Part shown: in pieces, positions 40,641-50,359 of the stretch
How the letters are laid out: each line of letters begins with the position of its first letter
Position numbering within the stretch: position 1 is the first letter of the stretch
NCBI GenBank assembly: GCA_012932865.1
Contig: SAXG01000061.1
Coordinates: 1 to 64,000 of the forward strand
From: Amylostereum areolatum
Taxonomy: Eukaryota; Basidiomycota; Agaricomycetes; Russulales; Stereaceae
DNA length: 64,000 nt
Direction: 5' to 3'
Notes under the pieces: model-generated
Told to the model about the DNA's origin: nothing
Databases searched by the model: none
Seen by the model: the letters and a program-made list of their open reading frames with translations, nothing else
Translations under genes and position numbers: made by a program

Positions 40641-41422
40641 CTACCAGCCGAACCGAGACTTGAATTTGGTGAGGTTCACGCTGAGTGACATAAGTTAAAT
40701 AAACATGAAGGATGATAAGGAGCAAGACGAGAAGTCGTACCGATGACCTTGGAAAACTGTGCATATGGTCCTCGATGGCAGTATCGTATGCACGTTCTCC
40801 CTGCATCCAAAGCTCCAAATCTTGAACATATCCCGCGCAGCGATGACGAGCGTGGTTAATGTCTTCTTCGCGAGACATCCTAAAGGCCTCAGCGATCATA
40901 CCTTGGACGCGGGCGGCATATTCATCGAGCCAAGTGTCGGGATTGAGGCCTTTCAGCTGCGCGGCAAGATCTTGCAGCTCTTGAAAGCACATATCCTCCT
41001 CGTGGATATTCTCCTCTGACCGTTTGGGCTCGGGTCCGTCCAACTTCACCCAGGTCAAGGAGCTCGAGTATTTACTGAGTATCTATGTCAGCGATGTCGA
41101 AACAACTGAGACAGTGAACAACGTACGCTCGTTGGCCAAGAACTTCGAGACGCCGAAGCTTTTGTAGCCTCGTCCTCTCTTCTTTTCCCATTTTACGGTG
41201 GCCCACATTGTTCTGATATCGGTAGATCTGCTGCTGTGCCTTTTTCTTCTCTTTATGTCTGAACGCGTGTGGGAGGAACCACTAGTGAGATGATCGGGGG
41301 GAATAACAAATGGCATGACACACCTATAAGAGAGCGCGGGCAACAGCCTTTATTAGCTCCTGGTCTTCTGCCTCTCGTTCGATACTAGTAGATGACTTGT
41401 CAGGATTTTTTAATGGAGCCAT
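40641..41422 (-). CDS. Spliced gene of unknown function, charged and helical
   Basis: Exon 1 starts MAPLKNPDKSSTSIEREAED at 41422 and ends ALL TAG just before a GTGTGT donor, so as written it stops there. A C-to-T change in a CAG codon would explain this. Downstream, acceptor TTCAG near 41255 leads to a Lys/Arg-rich helix (HKEKKKAQQQIYRYQNN...LRRLEVLGQRA). The next exon has KYSSSLTWVKLDGPEPKRSE, then a long helical segment (DMCFQELQDLAAQLKGLN...RAYDTAIEDHMHSF) and ends in FKSRFGW and TAG at 40641. No known family. It lies in the interval bounded by the KDZ arms. Confidence 0.45.
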
Positions 41423-42027
41423 GTTGAATCGAGGAGTATAGAAGGTGAAAGGAATCGAGGGAGTAGGACAAGCTTGTATGCGATTGGGAGTAAGAGTGAA
41501 CGAGTTTCGAGTGACCAGACGCGGCGGCGTCATGCACCACTCGAGTCCGCGCGAGCGAGACGGTGCAAATGAACATATATCGCCACTTACTACCCATCAC
41601 CACATTCCACGACTCCACAAATTTCTATCTGTTGTCTACCATGCTGCCCCAATCGTTTGTGATACATTTCACGGAGATTGTTCCATTTAGTGTCACTCTC
41701 AAATATTCAATTATTGCTTGCTTTCATGCATGTGGTGCGACAAACTATGGAATTATGATCGTACACGAGGGATAAGCAATACTACAAATACACAAGATGA
41801 TGTGGGCAAGGGGATCCTATGTACAACTACACAAGAAATGGTGGATGTCAATAGATGCGCAAGAAACACGGTAAGAGCAGCGGCGGGGGAGGACGAGACG
41901 ATGTGGTTAGACAAGAAAGAAGCGGGGCATGCCCCCGACACCGAAAGCAAGCAGATATCATACCCTAACAAAACACAAGCCAAGACCTCTTATTTGCACC
42001 AGAATCGCGGAGGTTGGGGAACACCGT
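41423..42027. other. Intergenic, nothing recognised
   Basis: There is no open frame with recognisable features between the two spliced minus-strand genes. Confidence 0.35.
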
Positions 42028-43280
42028 CTACGCAATCGGACGCGTCTCCAGCTGGTTCTTCGCACGAAGTTGAAGATAACCAGCCAACGCGTCGGCGTAT
42101 GTGTCAAAACCGAAGCAATACCCGCCGTTCTTGCGCGGCACGATGTCCTCCCTGCGAGAGTAAGTTAGTCAACGTATCACGGACACACCTTGATCAACTT
42201 ACCAGTCTTTGAAGATCCCCGGCGCTGTGCCCTTGACAAGGACATACCACGCCTGACGGCGCGGCCTTGCCGCCGGAGGAGCATCTGCAGGGAGGTTGTC
42301 CGGGCAGAAGCTGGGGTTGTTAGTGCCCGCACTGGGGGTCCACGGCGTTGGCGGGGGGGACGTCAGCCTGCACACTCCGGGAATGACAGACAGGTTGGCA
42401 ATCCTGGCAAGGGGCGAGATCTTCGGGGACATTGTGGACGCCGTAGCAGAGAGGGTCGATGGTCCTTGGGGGTATACAAAGGAGGGAGTGGCCGGTGCGG
42501 GAAGAGTGCCGTGCTGGCCTTGCAAACTGGAGGACTGCGATGGCGGCATAGAGCCGGCTTGAACATGCTGAGAGGAAGCCGCATGTGCTTGGTTGGGCGT
42601 TGTGGACGGAGCGGAGGGAGAAAGATGGAACGACTGGAGGGTCTGCGAAACAGACGCTACCTGGTTCGAAGCCGAAGGCGTAGCGTGGCGAGTCTGGACC
42701 GGCGTCTTGAGCTGTGAAGGTGGGGGGGACTGTTGAGCTCCGATACGAGCCAAGTAGCGTTCGCGCTATAAACAAAAACAATGCGTGAGCGCCGCGAGAA
42801 CAATACGAGGGCCGAGAGTCACTTACGTCCGCAACGGACCCCTTGCCCAAGGCGTACACCTGGCCCCGCTGGATGGCGTGCCGATACGAGTCCCTGGCGG
42901 CGAACTCGTCCACCTTTTTCTTGACGAGCACGGCGGCGGAGCCAAAGCCCGCAATGCGCTCCAATGCCATCGCTCTAGAAGATCGTTATTACGGATGTCG
43001 CGAGTGTATGAGGAATGAACCTACTTGCCGCAAGGACCAGTCTCGAAGCCCCTCAGGACGACGTAGACCTCGCGATCATCGTCCTCGTCCTCCTTATCCG
43101 ACCAGCTGAACTCTTCCTCTGAGCTCTCGTCGTCCTGGGCCTGTTGAGGCGGCGTGGGCGCAGGTGCGCTCGCCTTCTTCTTGCCTGTACAACGAGATTC
43201 AATAAGAACTGGCGGAAGCAATTGCCTCCGTTCTCACCTTTCTCGACAGGGGCAGCCTTGCCGGTGTCTTTAAACTGCAT
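42028..43280 (-). CDS. RNase H1 N-terminal (viroplasmin-like) domain protein
   Basis: Five exons keep frame with consensus sites: 43280-43238, 43184-43025, 42974-42827, 42765-42203 and 42151-42028. The small RNase H1 N-terminal fold binds RNA/DNA hybrids. Its signature, (W)YVV-x-x-G-x-x-x-GI-(F/Y)-x-x-W with a following G(Y/F)-x-x-F, appears twice. Once at VYVVLRGFETGPCGKAMALERIAGFG across exons 2-3, it lacks the usual GI-x-x-W. Once near the C-terminus as WYVLVKGTAPGIFKDW, it is followed by GGYCFGFDTYADALAGYL. An acidic stretch (DDESSEEEFSWSDKEDEDDD) and a long Ser/Pro linker complete the protein. There is no RNase H catalytic domain. Confidence 0.75.
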
Positions 43281-43472
43281 TGGGGCTAGCGCAGGGGCGG
43301 GGAGGGTCAGGGGGAAGTGGGGCGAGAGCGAGGTCGAGTGAGGGCGAGGGAGCCTGCGAGGTTCTTATCGATCGGGACCTCATGTTCAGAGATGTTCACA
43401 CGCTGGGGGCACGAGGTTGATAAACGACATCATGAAGATACAGCAGATTAGATAAAGGAACAGATAAGTACA

Positions 43473-46400
43473 TTAGATAGTCGCCGCCTCAAGCGCATCG
43501 CTAAGTGAAACCATATGCTCGTAGAACTCCTCGTCGGCCAAGTCCCCCTCATCGCCTGCGTCCGCCTCCACCGATACATCATTGTCGACTACCCGAACAT
43601 TCACAGGCTGCCAACCAGTGAATCCTGGAAGCTTGTAGAGCTTCTTGAGTTGGGTTCGGTGTTGGTCGTTGAGAATCCGACGACGGACGGCGTGAGTGTG
43701 AAGGTGTCCTGCTAGGAAAGGATCAGTGGCAAACAAGGTGTCCGCTCGCTTAATGAGCTCCGCATCCTCGTAGTCGATCCATGCTTGAAGACGACGCGCC
43801 TCAACGTTGCAACGTACGAGCTCCTCCTTGGCGCGGAGAAGCTTGAAGTATTTGTTGGCCGCGTCGCGATTGACGAGTGACGCCCACTCTTTGTTGAGGA
43901 TATCATGGCGTGACTCTTTGAGAAACTCAACCTCCCCCAGCCACGTGTAGCTCGTAAGCTGATCGTAGCGGAGCGGTTCGCGAGGGGGGGTTTGTAGCGG
44001 TGCAAGTTTGTTGTACTTGTCCAGTGCCGTGCGGACCGCTGCGGATCGTTTAATGATAGCGGATGCGATGTGCTTGCGTTGCTTATAGCCTGGTAATAAA
44101 GAAATAAGCAGACTGTAAAGAAATGAAGCACTAACTCACAAGTCGCCGCAAGGTTGGCCTTGGATAACTCGAAGAACCTCTGGACAATCAACCTCTCAAC
44201 CTCTTCAAGCGCGCGGATGTACGCCCGCCTCTTGTTGTACTGTTCTATCTCCTTGTACTCCGGAGTTTGAGGTGTCCAACGTTCCTCCAGACCGAGGCGC
44301 CGCTCAAGATCGTCCGTGACGGCATTTGCGATTTCGAGCCGTCGAGCGATGGCCTTGCGTTCGTGTTCGGCAGCGCGCACCTTTGCCGGCCTCGCTCGAT
44401 TAGCTGTGGGGTCGTTGGCGAAGTCCGAGACGTTGAGGTTGAGGACTTGAACAGAAGATATTTGGTTGAAGTCAGCCCTGTAAATTGATCAATAAACAGT
44501 TGTGAAAGGCTGTGGTGGAACATACTTTGCATCGCTAAGACTCTGGAGGGCCTCGACGTAGGACGCACGAGCGGCGTCGACTTCAGGCTCAGCCTTGAGG
44601 GACTGGAGGTATTCGATTTCCTCCGCATGCCATCGTTCGAAGTCCTTCTCGTCAAACTTGTGAGACATCTTGAAGGACTCGAGCTCTGCCGTGTTCTCCG
44701 TTACGAGCTTCAGGGCAGCGCGGTAGTTGTCAAATATAAAATTGCCTGGATCTCAGTTGTCAGATAATGAGTAAACACGAAGGCAGAGGGCTTACTAAGT
44801 TCCGCGTACTTATCTTCATCCCACTGCTGGAGATGAAGGTGGATGGCTTGACGCCAGTGAAAGTAGCTGGCGTGTCGGATGCCCCGCGCTACACGATTGA
44901 GACTTGCATATTGACGTTCGCAGCCCTCGAAGTCTTCCATCCCGACGCCGGGCCGGAAGACGGGGTGGTACGAGAGGATGCACTCGCGCTTGTGCTGGTA
45001 TCCGTGGAAAGCGTTGACATTGAGTTGGAGGTGGAGTTGGTCCGCGCGCTCAGCGAGGCTGGTGGTATGAACTGTGGCATCCATAGAGCACCCGATATCG
45101 TAGCCGATTGCTTGGTGTTCCCCGAGGTCGTCCATGATCTTGTCAACGATGGTGAGTGCGTACTTAGCCCTGGTACACATAATTAGTGCAAGATCAGAGC
45201 ATGCATGCCAGAGAATACTCACTGTTCCCCGCTTTGGACCATCTCCTCTGCATATTCGCACATGCCGTGTCGGCAGATGCAGGTAAAGATACCCGTCTGG
45301 TCGAACATCTCTGTGATGCTGGTGTTGGTAGTGTCTGCATTCGTCGTCGTCCACGTATCCGTACATGGCCAAATGCGCTGTTCGCCGTCGGGTTGCTGGG
45401 GCGTGGCCTTCTTCGCGCGACTGTGAACCTCGTTGGCGAATCGGTTGACGTCGGTAGGGTCGATAAAGTAATGGCTTTGAAAGGTTCGGGGCTCGTTCTT
45501 GCCTACGGAGAGAAGGCGCTTCTGGGAATTATTGCCGTCCATTGCGTGCATACGCGCAGGTATTAGCGGAGGCTCATCCTCCTGCTGTGGTGTTCGTTAG
45601 GATTAGCTCCGCTGAACGAGGCAAGCACGTACCTCGAAGCCACAGCAGGGGCAGCCGTACTTGACGCGCCATTCCGGGCCTCGTTCCAGGACCTGGTTAA
45701 GCTTTTTGTCAAGGTGTTCTTGCATGGCGACATAGGCATCGAAAGCGCGGGAGAGGTTGTCTTGAATGGTGGATACATATCTTATCTATTTAAGTGTTAG
45801 AATCATCCTATAGATAATTGAGAATACTTACTGAGTGCGTAGCACAAAGGGACTTCGCAAAGCTTTGGATCGCGTTCGCAGGCTGCCGCCGTCGAAGATG
45901 ATAATAGAAGTCTATAACTTCAAAGGTGAATGCGATGTTCGGCGCTGTCGGGGTACCGCCCAGTAGCCCGACGCGTGCAAGGGACACAATGGCCTCTTCT
46001 TCCGGAGCTTGAACAATGATTCGGGGGCAAATCTCTACCGGTCGTGTGAGCGAGCATTCAACCGTAAGCTAGTAGCAATGACATACGGGTAAGTCCTATT
46101 TCTAGGATCGTGAATGTCGAGCCAGCGGAAGGGCGCGCGCTTGCAGCCGCGTCGGTCGCTATGTCCTCTTCGGCGCTGGGAGTGTCGTCGGAATACCTCC
46201 ACCGTAAGTATGCTTGCACGATTTTCGGGGTGAGTATGATCCACTCAGACGCCATGCGCAGCTGCCACTGAGGACGCGGGTTGCGACGGTTGACTGAGCG
46301 AACATCCCCTCCGAAAAGCCTGCATGAAATGTGTGTGAGGAAGGCATAAACAAACACGATGGTGGCATACATGATCATCTCCGTGATACGTTCGTCCTGA

Positions 46401-46798
46401 AGGTGAATGTCTTCAAATACTTGCTCGCTGTAGTCTTCGTCCATCGGGTCGGGCGGAGGGGGACTGTACGGACGCCCAGAGTTGTCGAGCATGTCGTTGA
46501 GCAGGTCGTCGGCTTTATGCAGCCCGACTGTGAGCGCTGCTTCCGCAAGAACTCCAACGCGTGAGAGCGAGTAGCGTTCTAGCAGCCATGAATTCATGTA
46601 TGATTAAAAAACATATGATCAACACTCACCTTGAGCCTCAAGCTTCCGTTTTGTCTCCGAATCCTTCGCAATGCGTTCGATGTCTGTAGCCTTGAGCTTC
46701 TTGCGTTGTTGAGGCCGATTGAGAGAGAAATCCCAGTCTTCGTCGATATTCACTTGCTGGGAGGGTCCGCCTGCACGTTTTTTTGAGGAGCGAGTCAT
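43473..46798 (-). CDS. KDZ (Kyakuja-Dileera-Zisupton) transposase
   Basis: A multi-exon gene starting MTRSSKKRAGGPSQQ at 46798 and ending at 43473. Exon 1 ends at 46630. Conserved KDZ text follows in order: an N-terminal domain with VSLARVGLLGGTPTAPNIAFTF and RQPANAIQSFAKSLC; a CPCCGFE cysteine pair near 45645; a YDIGC motif near 45090; and NAFHGYQHKRECILSYHP, then GVGMEDFEGCERQYASLN near 44900-45000. The last two are the signature core of this transposase superfamily. Long helical C-terminal exons end in an acidic tail. I see no premature stop, but not every junction was proved. The element's 5' arm continues to 48907. Confidence 0.85.
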
Positions 46799-48907
46799 GA
46801 CGAAGGGAGACAAGGGGTGGAATGCAGCTGGGAGAGAGGGAAGGGGCGGAAGACAGTGGACACTGGCACACTGCTGGCAGACGCGTCGCGGAACGAACAC
46901 GTGACTTTGTTGAACGTGTTGGAAACGGAATCGCGCGCCGGACTGATTAACCCGTTCGGTCCCTCTAGCATTGGGGACAAACAGCGAGGAGGTAACAGCT
47001 CGGGCGACACGAGGCGGAAGGGGGAGGGGGAAGGGGAGGGGGAGGGGGAGGGACCGTCAACGCGCGCACTGACCCTGGGCCTGATTGCTAATCCTCGGAC
47101 GAGGAAGGAGGAACAGCGGCGGCGGGGGATGGCGGGCGGGACGCCCGACGCGGCGGCGGCGTGGCGTCGGCGTTAGATTGTGATGGCTGTGTGGTGACGT
47201 AGGACAGGGTGACGTAGCCGCTCAGCTGATGATGCTCGTTGATTCTTTGATCGTTCTGTTGATCAGTGCACGTGATGTTCAAATTGGGTACGGTCGAGGA
47301 CATTACATCGGATTCAATATGTATATTATTGGTATATACATTCGTAATCTACGTGTTAATGCGATCTCCTACATATATATATGTATGGGGCGGGGAGGAG
47401 GAGGGAGGGAGGCGGGGGGAGGGCGGCGGGGACGGGAGGGACGGCCATCAAGACGTTGGCGCGTGGGTGGGATGATGGCGCGGAGCGCGGGAAGGCTTAC
47501 GGAAGCGCGTAAGGCTCGGGACGGAGGGGAAGCGTCGCCCAGGCACGGCGGGGACGGATGCCGAGGGCTTCTCCGGCATTGTCGGGCCCGACTACACCAC
47601 CAGGCGATCCCTCAGCTTCATTCCGATATCACGCCCCTGAGTTTGAAGTTGGTGTGCCGATGGATGGAATCCAAAAATGTCAAGCGGATATCACGCTCAA
47701 CGAATTCCCTTGGGCCCGAAGCTGAGGTTCTTTGGATTCAATCCAATAATCTTACTAAGCTCATCAAGAATCGCTCGGCGGGTTGCTGGCTTAAATCGTG
47801 CTTATTGCGATCTTATCCTGATGTAGAAGGAAGAAAATCATGATATTTTCATTTGATAACTACAGAGTATATGGGGGCTGCTACGGGATATATGGAGAGG
47901 GATGACAGGTGAGAGAGGGTTACCTGGGATGCCAACAAAGCAGGTGGACCAGACGGAGACCGAGATAAGACCAGGGAACCCAGTGAGCCAGGGGACAGAG
48001 AGCCAGGACCAGAGAGGAGCGCGAGCGGGACCAAGATCGCGAGCGAGGACCAAGACCGCAAGCAAAAATCGAGAGACCGAGAGTAAAGTTCAAGACCACG
48101 AGCAAAGTTCAAGACCAGGAGTAAAGTTCAAGGCCGCGAGCGAAGGTGAGGACGACTGCCAGCGACAACAAGAGGGGCGCCGGAGCATGTGCAAATCCTG
48201 AATGCTGTCGCGAGGGCAGGTGGGCGGTAAGTGAATAGAACACGCACCATGGTCCAGACTCTGGATGATGCCCACATGAGAGTGTCGAAGGGAGAGTCCA
48301 TACCCAACCCTTCGTACATCCACGGAAACCCTGACGCGCCGTCCAAATCTCGGTACGTCGGAGTCGCCCATTACAGATGAGGGGTTATGGCCAGGTGAAG
48401 GACGGGGAGAAGAGAAGGACGTGGTGAGAGGAAACAAGGAGTCGAGGATGACTTGGCGCGACGACGAAAATGAATACTGCTTACATAACCCGCGCTCGTC
48501 GCCGTCCATCGAGGACTCTGTGGGGATTGAAACTGAGAGGACAACCTGTACTCACGCTGACTTGGGCGCGAAGCCGACTTTCTCGCAACGGATAATCGGA
48601 ATGGCGCCGAGATTGAGGGGGTTGGATTGAAGCTGACACGATGCTAGCGTGAACCCTTGGTCACGCCATCAGACTCATCCGAATGGCCCCGCATAGAGTC
48701 ATGCTGAGGCAACTGCTGGTGGTGTACAGGTGTATTTACCACTGTAGTGAGGAGGGAACGGTTTCCCTTCCTCGTTAGCATAAGGGAAGCTATCCCTGTA
48801 TCGTATCTAATTAGAAGGTATATATATAGCGATCAGGTGGTCGAACGGTGCTATTCAGGCGCGTCAGGTCGCGTCAGGTGCCGTCAGGTCGCTTTCCGGA
48901 GTGCTGA
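46799..48907 (-). mobile_element. KDZ transposon 5' arm (right copy), with MITE inside
   Basis: This non-coding region upstream of the transposase matches 35545-36541 in inverted orientation, apart from the MITE at 47595-48724. It contains GGGGGAGG-type simple repeats near 47020-47055. Near its outer end is an array of GTCAGGT motifs at 48861-48890, a likely subterminal transposase-binding region. The outer end appears to be cut at 48908 by a putative Copia-like LTR. The KDZ 3' terminus beyond 43473 was not identified. Confidence 0.65.
47595..48724. mobile_element. TA-flanked MITE, copy 2 (1130 bp), with known empty site
   Basis: It has the same length and nearly the same sequence as 20007-21136. 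It is flanked by TA at 47593-47594 and 48725-48726. The inverted KDZ arm at 35.7 kb has the uninterrupted sequence with a single TA (35746-35747), so the insertion duplicated exactly TA. There is no transposase frame. Only a couple of base differences from copy 1 were noticed, which suggests recent activity. Confidence 0.95.
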
Positions 48908-49497
48908 TGTTGTTGAGCACCGGGCTACACGCAGCCACTCCGACTACGTACAACCTGCCATCCGAGACCCAACCAAGTCCACCATCCAGAGCCCTCCAGA
49001 CCCACACCGACATCGGAGTAGGCGGGTCCTCAACGTCCTATCTCCCGCCTTCCCCGGCCTAATCAGAATCGGAGTCGCACGGGCTTGAACGCAGTGAATG
49101 CGCCTCCGGCCGGGGACTCGACGCGAGTTATCAGCCCTAGTCAGAAGTCCGTCTAGGGAAATCGAGAGAGAGCGAGAAAGAGCGAGAGAATACAAGAGAG
49201 TACGGCAGGCTAAATTGTATGGAGTTGTATAGATGAAATGAGGATATTATAGATCGAAATCGAGAGAACTATCCGATACAGACCGGGATCTGTAAGCAGG
49301 CGCAAGCTGTGTCGAGAGCGAGCGAGACAGATCTATACAAAGAGACTGGCTCTGATTGACGTATCTGTGGACACCGTCGATACATTTCGAGAGAGGCCGA
49401 TACATACAATATAAAAGAAAACTGGTTATTCACAGAGAAATTTATACAGGTGTATAGAAAGATACAGAGCTAGCCGTCTATATGATATCATACTACA
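48908..49497 (-). repeat. Putative Copia-like LTR (single)
   Basis: On the minus strand the block begins TGTAGTATGATATC (49497) and could end ...GCTCAACAACA (48908), with a TATAAATT box inside. A G-rich purine tract (GATGGGAGGGGG, 49509-49498) directly precedes the start. This is the layout of a 3' LTR. No Copia pol follows on the right and no partner LTR was seen, so it is a remnant. The 48908 edge is inferred from where KDZ homology ends. Confidence 0.5.
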
Positions 49498-49509
49498 CCC
49501 CCTCCCATC

Positions 49510-50153
49510 GGCGGCCTCGCGTCATCCCCTTCAATTTACATGCGACGGCGCTGTTCTTTGAGGTCGCTACACCTTTTCGGAGGGTGGTTGAGCTGGCAGG
49601 ACTGCTGTTAGTATGCTGGCAGCCAGCGGACTAATGTGAGACGACACCGTCAACTTACCACATCTCCAAGTTCATGGGATCGGGTCCCGAGCGGCAAGCC
49701 CGCCGATTGACTATGCAGCAGCTTTGGCGCGAGCACGCGCACCTTTCGCCTTAGCAGCCTTCTAGAGAACTTATGTTAGTATACATGTAGATCATGCTGC
49801 TAAGAACGAGTACGCACCAGCTCCGTTTCTCTGGCTGAAAATCGCTGAGTGCAAGTCAGTAGGGGCCCGAGTGAACCAAGATATAAAGTCACCTGGCGAA
49901 TCTGCAGATTCTCTGGAGACGTCCAATAGGCTTCGAAATTCAGGATTGTCCCACCTGGGTTGGTGGCCGCCCGCTCTCGTCCGCATAGATTTCTGCGGAG
50001 AGTATAAGCTACCATGAGACATGCTCCGACATGAGAATAATGGTACGTACTTCGCATTATCCCTCTTTCCAGGGATATATGGGCGCGCCTGCGCGACCCT
50101 TTTGCGTTTGCCAGTAGTAGGTCTTCAGTTCGCTGGACGTAGGCTCGTACTTA
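49510..50153 (-). other. Possible 3' end of an unrecognised spliced gene
   Basis: Minus-strand pieces with splice-like junctions occur: GKRKRVAQARPYIPGKRDN (about 50110-50060) before GTACGT, a middle exon at about 50000-49890, and a final exon after CTAG at 49763 reading KAAKAKGARARAKAAA and stop near 49712. The middle frame could not be chosen. It may be debris linked to the LTR on its left. Confidence 0.25.
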
Positions 50154-50209
50154 CCCAGCCGGTCTCACGAGGATTATGTAAGAAGGGCGAACTCGTGAGA
50201 CCGGCTGGG
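50154..50209. promoter_or_regulatory. Perfect 18-bp inverted repeat upstream of the TMEM184-like gene
   Basis: CCCAGCCGGTCTCACGAG at 50154-50171 is followed by a 20-base loop and its exact complement at 50192-50209. It lies about 150 bp before the start codon of the next gene. It could be a cruciform or RNA hairpin in the promoter/5' leader, or the footprint of a small element. Confidence 0.7.
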
Positions 50210-50359
50210 AGGACTTGTCGATTTGGCGCGTCGCGCGTTTTACGGCCAGATCAGAGGTCGGCACTCGGGGCTCGGAAAAACACCACCTCTCGCCGACATC
50301 ACCTCTAACGACACTATACGACACTTGACGACCTTCTTTTCAAGACACACTTATCAACC

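Noticed and set aside
35545..48907. A TET/JBP dioxygenase gene beside the KDZ transposase
   Set aside because: Such genes are known partners of KDZ elements in mushrooms, but I found no HxD...H dioxygenase pattern in any of the spliced genes here.
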